NCBI RefSeq assembly: GCF_900110505.1
Contig: NZ_FODZ01000002.1
Location: 486,113-550,112 of the forward strand
DNA: 64,000 bases
Direction: 5' to 3'
Origin: Luteibacter sp. UNC138MFCol5.1
GTDB lineage: Bacteria > Pseudomonadota > Gammaproteobacteria > Xanthomonadales > Rhodanobacteraceae
The notes beneath the pieces are model-generated. The model did no database searches, was not told the DNA's origin, and was given only the letters and a program-made list of their open reading frames with translations. Below, piece by piece: positions 1 through 8,578 of this stretch. The position numbers were made by a program, and so were the translations under genes. Within the stretch, counting starts at the first letter, position 1. Every line of letters starts with the position of its first letter.

Positions 1-873
1 TTGGGCTTTGAAACCCATCTCACCGATGAGGAAAAGAAGTCGATCAGGCTGATCGACTACCGATACCCGGACCAGATCGTCCCTGATAGCTCGCAAGTCC
101 CCCCGAGTGATTATCGGGGATGGGCCTCGCAGACCTTCTCGCTTGGGTACGCCCCGTTCCCCGGGCCTGCGCCCGAGGCCGACCGCGACCGACACAGGGA
201 CGGACTCCCGCGCGAGATAAAGGACTTCGAGACCCGCTACCTGACGTCGAACGGCAGATCCATGGAGTCGCTCGTGGTCGCGTTTTCGGTGCTTGGCCAG
301 GACGGCGTCACGTATCGCAGCAACGGTACGAAGCTGGTTGACGGGCACGAGTACAACTTGACCGGCTGCGATGCAAAGGACCGGATCGTCAGCCCCCAGG
401 CGCCGGAGCATTTCGCGTCGGATCGATTCGTTCTGACAGGCCTCGCCGAAGGCGAAAGCAACTGGTTCGACCGCAAGCTGAAGCTGTGGATAGGCGATTA
501 CGCGGGGCCATCGCTCGGCATCCGCTCCGGGGAATGCAGACCGGGAGGCATCCTCCTGTGGGACGACTTCTCGGATAGCCATGCCCAGTTCACCGGGTAC
601 GCGGGCCCTGCGTCCAGCGCGCTGCAGTGGCATCCATCGATAGCGTATCCCGAAGATCTGCGCCTTCCCGAACTCGTCACCGAGCCGGGCGACGAACGTA
701 TCTGCGTGATCGAGCTGTGCGGACGCGACAACTTCTACCCGAAACCCGTTCTTCCCGGTGGCGAGCCCCTGCCAAGCGAGATGACGGTCCACATGATCGA
801 CATCTACGGCACCGACCAGTCGTGCCGTCTTCGTCTGGTCAAGCGGAAGTGGGGATTCCTGGAAATCTACTGA
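1..873 (+). CDS. Hypothetical protein upstream of RHS genes
   Basis: The reading frame is open from the first base (TTG) to TGA at 871-873, so the true start may lie before the window. The 290 visible residues have no signal peptide or membrane segment and match no family I recognise. The composition is mixed, with aromatic-rich stretches and several Cys (for example ECRPGG, ELCGRD), which suggests a soluble beta-rich domain. It ends 9 bp before the next RHS gene, whose Shine-Dalgarno overlaps this stop, so the two are probably co-transcribed. By position it could be an accessory or partner of the RHS proteins; that is inference only. Confidence 0.6.
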   Translation: MGFETHLTDEEKKSIRLIDYRYPDQIVPDSSQVPPSDYRGWASQTFSLGYAPFPGPAPEADRDRHRDGLPREIKDFETRYLTSNGRSMESLVVAFSVLGQDGVTYRSNGTKLVDGHEYNLTGCDAKDRIVSPQAPEHFASDRFVLTGLAEGESNWFDRKLKLWIGDYAGPSLGIRSGECRPGGILLWDDFSDSHAQFTGYAGPASSALQWHPSIAYPEDLRLPELVTEPGDERICVIELCGRDNFYPKPVLPGGEPLPSEMTVHMIDIYGTDQSCRLRLVKRKWGFLEIY

Positions 874-882
874 GGACGAGCC

Positions 883-3867
883 ATGGATCGGCAGACTTAC
901 GCATCAGGGCCCGGCGGCGAGGACATGTACTCGACCGCGTACAATTTCTACAGCCACATCTCTGCCAACGTGGACACGCGCACGGGCACCTACACGGCCA
1001 GCGTCGAGCTGACGACGGGCGAGGGCAACCTGTTGCGTGGACCGCACTTCGTGTTCCGGCTCGTTTTCAACCCCTTCAGCGCGCGAAACGACGGCTTCGG
1101 CGCCGGCTGGGAGCTCGACGTCAGCCGGATGGATCGCGAGCCGACCATTACGTTGCTGAGCGTCGGCGGCGGCGAGGTTCATAGAGTCGAAACCCTCGAC
1201 GGCGGGCAACCGGCGAGGTTCCCGGACCGGAAGCTCGACAGTTTCCGGATGACACCCAGCGCCGATTCGAGCACGGCGACGATAGAGCACGTGACAGGCA
1301 TGGTCGAAGAGCTGCGCTCCGTCGTCGGCGAACCCGGGAGGGTTTTGCGGCTTCACCGCATCGCGCAACCGAATGGCGATGCCCTCGAACTGAAATGGGC
1401 CATCCCTCCGTCCACAGGCATAGTGAGCCTGGTCAGTGTCGTCGATGCCGATCAGACGGAACTCCTCAACATCCAGTACCCGAACAGTCGCGATATCGTT
1501 CTTACGTTGCGCCGCGGGGGAGGCGATTCGCTCGAACTACATTTCATGCGCGAAGGTCCTCTGCTGACCAGGATCAGCATGCCGACCCTGTATGCACTGA
1601 ATGCGCGAACGGTCGCCGCGGAGGAGCAGGCCTCCTGGGAGTTCGGATATACCCAGATCGGCTCGCCGCCGCTGACGCTGCTCAGATCCGTGACGACTCC
1701 GAACGGCGTGATCGAGACGGTGACCTACGACCAGGACGGACTCACGCTGCCCCCTCGCGGCCCCCGCGCAACGGTTCCTTGCGTCGACGGGAAGATACAG
1801 CGCCTCGCGTCGAACCCGGCCGTGGTGCTGACCTCCCATCAGTATTCCCTCGACCGCAACCACAACCATTACGGATACGGTGTGGTCGGCGACTGGCAAG
1901 ACCGAACGGACCAGCTTCTTCACATGCCCCTGGGGCGATACGACTACGGTTCCCGGGAAATCCAACTGGACGACAACGGTGGGTATGCCGTCATTCGCGA
2001 TCGTATCTACAATCACTTCCACCTGATGGTGCGGGAGACGACGCGGCGCAGCAAAGTCGTCCAGGAGATCGAAACGATCTACGGCGAGCTGCCCGGCCTG
2101 TCGTTCGAGGACCAGCCAAAGGCGCTTCAGCTACCTCATGCGGTGATCACCAGGCGCTGGCACCTCGACGCTCCCGACGCCGTGGCGGTGAGTCGGACCG
2201 ACACCGATTACGACGCGTTCGGCAACGTCGTTCGCACATCGGACAGCACATCGGGCATTGTCGAAGTGTCCGACTATTACCCGCCGGAAGGCGAGAGCAT
2301 CGGCGACGAAGTGCTATGCCCGCGGGATCCGCTGGGCATGGTGCGGAGGCTGAAGTCCCGCACGGTGAAGCCAGGCCCGGGAGGCGGCCACGAGCGCCGT
2401 GTGTCATACAGGTACTGTGAGGTCGACGTCCTCGCCAGCCCCATCGAGGGCGAGCAGGCCAGGGACGTCTACGTTCAGGCTTGCGCGGAAGTCGAGGAAG
2501 TGGCTGAAGACGGACTCTGGCGCACCCTCAGCGATAGCCGGCAGGGCTTCATCGACGATCACGGCGATCAGCATGGGTGTGTACGGGCCGAGATGAAGAC
2601 CGTGGACGGCCTGAACGAGTATCGGGACTACGAATACTCCATCGATCCGGAAAGGACCCAACGCACCAGGGTCGTCACGCATACCGTCGATAACGGCACC
2701 GATCGTTATGGCATGCCCAGGCGAATCGTCAATCGATGGAGTGAGACGGAGCGCCTGATCGATGGACTCGTCACCGAAACGGTGGATGCGGCCGGCAACC
2801 GGTCCGTGACGGCGTTCGACGCGCTCGGTCGGCGCATCCGCGAGACTCTGCATCCGGGTGACGTCGATTACGAGACCTCGAGCCATTGGAGGTACATGCT
2901 CTCCCGATCCGAACGGTGGATCGAGCGCACAGGCGTCACCGGGCTGAAGCACCGCCAGTGGTTCGACACGGCCGGCCGGCCCATCGGGTCCGACGAACCG
3001 CTTGCCGACGGCGGCTCGTATCAGGCGCTGCAGCAGTCGTACGACACGCTGGGTCAGTGCACGATGGACATCGTGACCGATCCCATGACCGACGCTCCCG
3101 ATATCGTTCTTACGACGGCATACGCGTATGACGATTGGGGACGTTGCGCGCGCACCTCGCTACCCGATGGAAGCCGCGTGGTTACCGAGACGATGCTCGT
3201 CGATCTGCCTGACCAGGACGGCAACGCGCGCATCGTCGAGCGGGTCCGGCAGTGGCAGGAGGAGGAAACCGGCGTACGTCCCGCCGGTTGGAGTGCCACC
3301 TACACCGATGCGGCAGGCCGAAAGATCCGCGCGGAAGCTGGCACATGGGTGCCCGGCTCGGGCGCCGACGACCCGCCGGTGCCCGAGCCGGTGGCGGTAC
3401 AGTCATGGCTGTACGACGGGCTTGGGCGTTGCGTCGTCTCGATCGATGCCATGGAAAACAGGACGGAACAGATCTGGGATGCCCGCGACAGGGTTACCGG
3501 GACGTTGCTGCCCGACGGCACCCTGATCACCCGCGAGTTCGCACTCGGCCACGAAGGCGAGCTGGTCGCACGCCTGGCGGTCACCCCGAAGGATGGCGAC
3601 ACCATCGAACTCGGCCGACGCTCGTGGGATGGCCTCGGCCGCGTCGAGCTGGAGCAGGCAGGCAGCCTCGTTTACCAGCTCGCCTACGTGCCGGGCCAGA
3701 TCAGTCCGGCCACCCGCACGCTGCCGGGAGGGGGAGTGTTGCATATGGAATACGACAGGCGGCTTGGCGAGGTTCTGCTCGACCTTTCGCTCGAAGAGCC
3801 AGTTACCGGCCGGACTCCGGGGAAACGGGCGACCATGGGCCGCCTGCAGCGAGGAGCGCTGCCATGA
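883..3867 (+). CDS. RHS/YD-repeat protein, N-terminal component
   Basis: A 994-residue YD-repeat protein. The N-terminus (NVDTRTGTYTASVEL, then FNPFSARNDGFGAGWEL) is typical of the opening beta-cage segment of large RHS proteins. Many YD-type repeats follow, such as YDAFGNVVRTSDS, FDALGRRI, YDGLGRCV and WDGLGRVELEQ. There is no RHS-associated core (the DxxGRFLSPDP type) at the end; that element lies in the next gene, which starts inside this stop codon (ATGA overlap). The two genes therefore look like one RHS shell made as two polypeptides. AGGA just before ATG 883 supports the start. No signal peptide is seen, so export would need a secretion system or a separate carrier. Confidence 0.85.
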   Translation: MDRQTYASGPGGEDMYSTAYNFYSHISANVDTRTGTYTASVELTTGEGNLLRGPHFVFRLVFNPFSARNDGFGAGWELDVSRMDREPTITLLSVGGGEVHRVETLDGGQPARFPDRKLDSFRMTPSADSSTATIEHVTGMVEELRSVVGEPGRVLRLHRIAQPNGDALELKWAIPPSTGIVSLVSVVDADQTELLNIQYPNSRDIVLTLRRGGGDSLELHFMREGPLLTRISMPTLYALNARTVAAEEQASWEFGYTQIGSPPLTLLRSVTTPNGVIETVTYDQDGLTLPPRGPRATVPCVDGKIQRLASNPAVVLTSHQYSLDRNHNHYGYGVVGDWQDRTDQLLHMPLGRYDYGSREIQLDDNGGYAVIRDRIYNHFHLMVRETTRRSKVVQEIETIYGELPGLSFEDQPKALQLPHAVITRRWHLDAPDAVAVSRTDTDYDAFGNVVRTSDSTSGIVEVSDYYPPEGESIGDEVLCPRDPLGMVRRLKSRTVKPGPGGGHERRVSYRYCEVDVLASPIEGEQARDVYVQACAEVEEVAEDGLWRTLSDSRQGFIDDHGDQHGCVRAEMKTVDGLNEYRDYEYSIDPERTQRTRVVTHTVDNGTDRYGMPRRIVNRWSETERLIDGLVTETVDAAGNRSVTAFDALGRRIRETLHPGDVDYETSSHWRYMLSRSERWIERTGVTGLKHRQWFDTAGRPIGSDEPLADGGSYQALQQSYDTLGQCTMDIVTDPMTDAPDIVLTTAYAYDDWGRCARTSLPDGSRVVTETMLVDLPDQDGNARIVERVRQWQEEETGVRPAGWSATYTDAAGRKIRAEAGTWVPGSGADDPPVPEPVAVQSWLYDGLGRCVVSIDAMENRTEQIWDARDRVTGTLLPDGTLITREFALGHEGELVARLAVTPKDGDTIELGRRSWDGLGRVELEQAGSLVYQLAYVPGQISPATRTLPGGGVLHMEYDRRLGEVLLDLSLEEPVTGRTPGKRATMGRLQRGALP

Positions 3868-6101
3868 ACCCGCGGCGGGCGGTCATGCTTCAGGCAGCCT
3901 ACAACCGCAGGCTCGCGTGGCCGGAGACCGTCGCGACGCCGGCGGGACAGATGACCCTGGTCGCCGATTACCTCGGGCGCCCGTGCACGCGGCATATCGC
4001 GCTGGCGTTCGACACACCACGATCGGCCCATGTGATCCGGTCACCCGGCGGGCGCGACACCGAAACGATCGGCATCGATGGCACGCGCCTGCTGCATAGA
4101 TACGACCCGGCAGGCCGACTCGAGGCGATCATCGGCGGCCGCTTCACGGCATCCTTCGCGTACGACGGTCTTTCGCGAGTCAGCTCACGAACCGTGACCG
4201 ACGACGCCGGTCACACGCTGCGTGCGGAGTACGAGTACAACGAGCGGGGTCTCATGCACGCGACGACGTTCAACTGCCAGCCCGACGACAGCGTGAGTCG
4301 CCACGTCATGACGTGGCGGCCGGACGGAAAACTGGAAACTCGCAGCTGGCTGGGCGTGGCGGGAAAGGAGCAGAGGAAAGAACGTTTCTTCTACGACGCG
4401 CGAGGCCGCCTCGCCAGGCACGTGATCGAGGCCGACGGCGCGAGTGACTTCCCACTCGACGAAGCCAATCTTCCTTACACCGAGCAGCGTTTCGAGTACG
4501 ACGCCATCGACAACCTGTGCGACATCGACACGGTCCTTGTCGATGGCCGGACCGATCGTGCCCGCTACGGTTACGACACGACGAACCCGGATCGCCTTGT
4601 CCGCGTGGAACACGCGCTTGCGGAATACGGACCACCGCGAAATCTGACGTACGACGCCGACGGGAACCTCCTGACCGACGGGCGGAACCATCTCGCATGG
4701 ACGCGTTCCGGAAGGCTAGCCTCCGTCACAGCCAACGGCCGCACGACGCGCTACGAGGTGGGCCCGGACGGCCGGGTCAGCACATTGTGGCGTGACGGCA
4801 CGGCCACATTTCGATTCCATGACGCCGATGGACTGGCGTTCGAATCGACGCTCACCGAGCAGCGCAGCTATCTGCGCGCGAAGGGGAACACCTTCGCCGA
4901 GACGGCTCTCTCGGGGGGAATTCATGTGTCGCTCCTGTTGGGCACCGATCACCAGGGCAGCGTCGTCGTCGAAAGCGATACGACATTACGAACGCGACGC
5001 TTCGGCGCCTACGGTGCACACGGCTCCGACGATTGCCTCGCGCATCCGGCGTTCACGGGAGAAATCGCCGAACGCGATTCGGGCTACTACATGCTCGGCG
5101 ACCGTCTGTACGATCCCTGCCTACGCCGATTCCTGAGTCCCGATCCCGCCAGCCCGTTCGGCGCGGGCGGCATCAATCGTTACGCCTATTGCGCCGGCGA
5201 TCCGGTGAACCGCATCGATCCTACCGGCGACTTGGTATACGAGTTGTTCATAACCGCGCTGACGGCTTTGCTGACATTCTATTCAGGGCCTTTCTACTCA
5301 GGCGCAGTCGCAACGGTCTTCGGTGCCGACCTGGGGTTCTTCGCGGCGATAACCACACCTGCCGGTAGCGCCGTCGCAGCGTCGGTGGTCTTCGACGTCG
5401 CATCGGTCGCGGTGGAAATGGGGGGCGTTTGGGGATTCGGACCGAGCAATCCCGAAGAGGAGCGATGGATGCAGTTTGGCTCGATAGCCCTGCTTGCGCT
5501 TGGCCTCGGCCCAGCGAGATATTTCGCCAAGGGCGAAAAGGCAGCGAAGCGTGTCGATACGTTCAACCGGTCGGCGCGCGCCGTCGGTGGTCGCGCTAAC
5601 GAGGGTACCCAGCGATTCATCAACGTGGTCATGGACGCGATGGCCGCACGGCGACGCACGGAAGCCGCCACTTCAGCCTCCCCCGCCGTCATCCGCAGCA
5701 CGGAACACAGTGCGGCCGAACCCGTCAGTTACTGGCGTCTACGGCGCACCGTGGGTAACGGTTCCCCGCCCCACCGGACACCACCCGCGGCGACCGCGCG
5801 ACATGGATCGATAGCGGTGCCAGGACCCGAATCCCGACCATTCGTCACGGAGACGTCCTCCCGACCATCCGCACCGCGCTCCGAGCCGCGGCCGCCGACA
5901 GAAGGCGCATCCGAATCGACGACACCGGAAACCAGCGTACCGGAGGGATTCCATACACCTCGACGCACGACCTCCCCCGCCGCGCCCACAGCGCAGCACC
6001 GGGACATGCGGTCACCCGTCGCGCCGTTCGATGGGTCGAGGGATCTCCTGGATTCCCACCTGACCACGCTCCTCCAGCTGTCGGACGAGACTTTCGTTTA
6101 G
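3864..6101 (+). CDS. RHS repeat-associated core protein with disordered C-terminus
   Basis: 745 residues. I chose ATG 3864 because it overlaps the previous stop as ATGA and because RHS repeats begin directly after it (TVATPAGQMTL, paralogous to other RHS starts in this window). Repeats run to about residue 410. The core follows (YYMLGDRLYDPCLRRFLSPD, then NRYAYCAGDPVNRIDPTGD), which marks the shell exit. After it come two hydrophobic segments (about 455-520) and then a Pro/Ser/Thr/Arg-rich, probably disordered tail of roughly 180 residues. Unlike its paralogues it lacks the YxGxHG and HxxCFS motifs, so its effector domain is either unrecognisable or lost. RHS shells usually encapsulate a C-terminal toxin; no such activity can be assigned here. 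Confidence 0.85.
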   Translation: MNPRRAVMLQAAYNRRLAWPETVATPAGQMTLVADYLGRPCTRHIALAFDTPRSAHVIRSPGGRDTETIGIDGTRLLHRYDPAGRLEAIIGGRFTASFAYDGLSRVSSRTVTDDAGHTLRAEYEYNERGLMHATTFNCQPDDSVSRHVMTWRPDGKLETRSWLGVAGKEQRKERFFYDARGRLARHVIEADGASDFPLDEANLPYTEQRFEYDAIDNLCDIDTVLVDGRTDRARYGYDTTNPDRLVRVEHALAEYGPPRNLTYDADGNLLTDGRNHLAWTRSGRLASVTANGRTTRYEVGPDGRVSTLWRDGTATFRFHDADGLAFESTLTEQRSYLRAKGNTFAETALSGGIHVSLLLGTDHQGSVVVESDTTLRTRRFGAYGAHGSDDCLAHPAFTGEIAERDSGYYMLGDRLYDPCLRRFLSPDPASPFGAGGINRYAYCAGDPVNRIDPTGDLVYELFITALTALLTFYSGPFYSGAVATVFGADLGFFAAITTPAGSAVAASVVFDVASVAVEMGGVWGFGPSNPEEERWMQFGSIALLALGLGPARYFAKGEKAAKRVDTFNRSARAVGGRANEGTQRFINVVMDAMAARRRTEAATSASPAVIRSTEHSAAEPVSYWRLRRTVGNGSPPHRTPPAATARHGSIAVPGPESRPFVTETSSRPSAPRSEPRPPTEGASESTTPETSVPEGFHTPRRTTSPAAPTAQHRDMRSPVAPFDGSRDLLDSHLTTLLQLSDETFV

Positions 6102-6167
6102 CGCGTTCGCCCGGCGAAGGCCGCGCCGGCAACGCGCTGATGGGCAGATCAGCCAGGAAACGACGTC

Positions 6168-6917
6168 ATGACGTGCCTCATGCATGCCGAATACGACCTG
6201 CGCACGCGCATGCCGCGCACCACCGTAACGCCAGCCGGCGAGATGGACATCGCCGCCGACGACCTGGGGCGACTGGCGCGGCAGGAGGTGCGCCTGAACG
6301 GCGATGTGCGGCGCGCGGCGGCATCGACTGTGTCGCCAGGCGGACGCGTTCTCGACGTGCTGCACGTGGACGGCTCGCGACGCGAGATCGGTTACGACGC
6401 GCTCGGTCGCCCCCAGACGATGCACGAGGGCGAGCTATCGGTCACGTTCGCTTACGATGGTCTTTCTCGACTGACGCGCCGCGCCACGGACGACGGCGGC
6501 AGGCGACTGACCGAGCGCTTCGCGTACGATTCCATGGGGCGTTTGGCAGAGCAGTCGATAGAAATCGTACACATGGCGCCGATGCGGCGCCGCCTGGCGT
6601 TCGCCTGGCAGGCGGACGGCAAGATGACGACGCGCGCCTGGTACGAGGACGAGCGGTTGCTCCGCACCGAGCACATGGCATACGACGCCCGTGGCCGCCT
6701 GGCCAGCCACGGCGTCACCGACGCGGCGGGGGACGAGCTTCCTCGCGACGAAGCCGGCAATGCGTATGTCGCACAAGCGTTCACCTACGATGCCATCGAC
6801 AACCTTGCGAGTGTCCGCACCGAGATGCCGGACGGCGAAACCGACGTCGCCACGTATACCTACGATGCGTGGGATCGCGACCGGCTCCAGAGCGTGGTAC
6901 ACGTCCGCCCGGAATAA
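6168..6917 (+). CDS. RHS repeat protein, N-terminal half (cut by premature TAA)
   Basis: 249 residues of RHS repeats, starting at ATG 6168 behind AGGAAA. The opening (TTVTPAGEMDIAADDLGR) and the repeats align with the paralogue at 3864. The frame stops at TAA 6915-6917. In the paralogue the matching context reads E-Y-G-P-P with a TAC Tyr codon; here it reads E-stop-G-P-P. Translation in the same frame continues immediately as the next entry. This is therefore the first half of one about 770-residue gene broken by a single nonsense change, not an independent short gene. Without the second half it has no shell closure or core. Confidence 0.75.
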   Translation: MTCLMHAEYDLRTRMPRTTVTPAGEMDIAADDLGRLARQEVRLNGDVRRAAASTVSPGGRVLDVLHVDGSRREIGYDALGRPQTMHEGELSVTFAYDGLSRLTRRATDDGGRRLTERFAYDSMGRLAEQSIEIVHMAPMRRRLAFAWQADGKMTTRAWYEDERLLRTEHMAYDARGRLASHGVTDAAGDELPRDEAGNAYVAQAFTYDAIDNLASVRTEMPDGETDVATYTYDAWDRDRLQSVVHVRPE

Positions 6918-6926
6918 GGTCCGCCG

Positions 6927-8483
6927 GTGGTGCTCGCCTACGACCGCGACGGCAACGTGATCAGTGACGGTCGCGGCCGCACGTTCGGCTGGGATTCTGC
7001 CGGCAGGCTGGACACCGTGATGGAGGCTACCGGCACGTCCGAGTATCGCCACGGTCCAGGTGGTCGCATCTGCGCCATCGCGCGGGATGGATGCGTCACA
7101 TACCGCTATCACGAGGATGGCGCGCTGGCGGCTGAGGTCACAGCGTCGGACGACGGCCGATCGATACCGGAAGAGCGACGCTACGTTCGTGCCGGGCGCG
7201 CGCTCGTGGCCGAGACACGGCTCGCCGCCGCGATACGCGAGACATGGCTGCTTGGCTGCGACACACAGGGCACGGTGCTTGTCGAAAGCGGTGGCGACGC
7301 GGTGCGAACCCGGACTTACGGGGCTTTCGGCCATCGCGACGCGACAGGCGACGGCGCGCGCTCCGGCTTCACCGGCACGGCCATCGACGGCGCCAGCGGC
7401 TGCTACTTCCTGGGCGACCGGCTCTACAGCCCGACGCTGCGACGGTTTCTCAATCCCGATCCCATCAGTCCGTTCGGCGGCGGTGGCCTGAACCGATACG
7501 GGTACTGTGGCGGCGATCCGGTGAACCGTATCGACCCGACGGGCAATAGCTGGGTGTCGACGTTCTTCACCGTCCTCGGGCTCGTGGGCGCCGTCGTCGG
7601 TGCGGCAGCCTCGATCATCGCCCTGCCCGGTGTGCTGGCCGCGGCCGCGACGACACCCAGCATGGTGATGGCGACCTCCGCCGTGGTCATGGAAACGGTC
7701 TCCGTCGTGGCCGAAGGCGGATCGCTCATCGCACAGGCAACGGGCTCGGAAGAACTCGCCACGATCTTCGGCGCGGCGGCGCTGGCTACCGGCCTCGCGT
7801 CGGCCGGGCTCGGCCTCTTGCCCAAGGCCTTGGCGAAATCGTCGAAATTTATGAAAGGCGCAGCGCAGGCCAGCGGCAGTCATGGCAACGCGGGCCAGCG
7901 AAGCGTCGTCCTCGGCGCGGGGCCGTCGTCGCAGGCCACTCCGCCACGTGAGATCGCCCGACTGGCGCCCGACGAGATCGATATGCGGCGAGTCGAAATC
8001 GTCAACGGCACACGGATCGTCGTGGACCCGATCGTCCATTCCGTCAAACATCCCGGAAACGCCCGGTCCCTGCACTACCTGATGGACTCCGCGGTGAAAT
8101 CCGATGGCTTGACGGACGGGATCGCGCTGGCCATCGCGACGCAGCCGCGGTCGAAAGGGAAGCAGGTGGTCTATTTCTACACGGGTATCCACGGCAACGA
8201 GTTCGGCATGAACACGATCGGCAACCGCTTCGCCACACCCGACCCGACGTTCGGTGACACGCTCCCGCAGGCGGACTTCAATACCGTGAAGCGACTGCAG
8301 GCGCAATTGGGCTCCGGTTACAAGGTCAAGGTCAGGTCGCTGGCACGGGTCGATCCCGCGACGTATCACTCGTACCTCTCGCGGCCCGGGCATCACGTTC
8401 ACTATTTCTGCTTCAGCCTCGTGGACGAAGGACTGGTGTCCGTGCTGAAGATCCCGCCCGACCTGCCCATCTCGATCCTCTAG
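6927..8483 (+). CDS. RHS core protein with C-terminal YxGxHG/HxxCFS module (downstream half)
   Basis: Same frame as the preceding entry, resuming after its TAA. The first start codon is GTG 6927, with AAGG at 6916-6919 giving possible re-initiation. 518 residues: RHS repeats, the core (CYFLGDRLYSPTLRRFLNPD, then NRYGYCGGDPVNRIDPTGN at about 150-205), two hydrophobic segments, then a C-terminal domain of about 180 residues. That domain carries VVYFYTGIHG (8166-8195) and YLSRPGHHVHYFCFS (8373-8417), both matched in the RHS protein at 15744. The His and Cys residues could be catalytic or metal-binding; that is inference. No immunity-type gene follows. The locus may be a pseudogene or may make a two-part product. 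Confidence 0.75.
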   Translation: MVLAYDRDGNVISDGRGRTFGWDSAGRLDTVMEATGTSEYRHGPGGRICAIARDGCVTYRYHEDGALAAEVTASDDGRSIPEERRYVRAGRALVAETRLAAAIRETWLLGCDTQGTVLVESGGDAVRTRTYGAFGHRDATGDGARSGFTGTAIDGASGCYFLGDRLYSPTLRRFLNPDPISPFGGGGLNRYGYCGGDPVNRIDPTGNSWVSTFFTVLGLVGAVVGAAASIIALPGVLAAAATTPSMVMATSAVVMETVSVVAEGGSLIAQATGSEELATIFGAAALATGLASAGLGLLPKALAKSSKFMKGAAQASGSHGNAGQRSVVLGAGPSSQATPPREIARLAPDEIDMRRVEIVNGTRIVVDPIVHSVKHPGNARSLHYLMDSAVKSDGLTDGIALAIATQPRSKGKQVVYFYTGIHGNEFGMNTIGNRFATPDPTFGDTLPQADFNTVKRLQAQLGSGYKVKVRSLARVDPATYHSYLSRPGHHVHYFCFSLVDEGLVSVLKIPPDLPISIL

Positions 8484-8578
8484 ACGGGAAACGCCGCTTT
8501 TACACACCGATTCGCATGGACGGCGGCACGCCACGCGCCCATGCTGATCCCGGGAGAGGAACTCCACGGATTCAGACG

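Noticed and set aside
3252-3863. Longer start for the second RHS gene
   Set aside because: The upstream part is out of phase with the real RHS frame there and Arg/Pro-rich; the ATG at 3864 overlapping the stop is the natural start.
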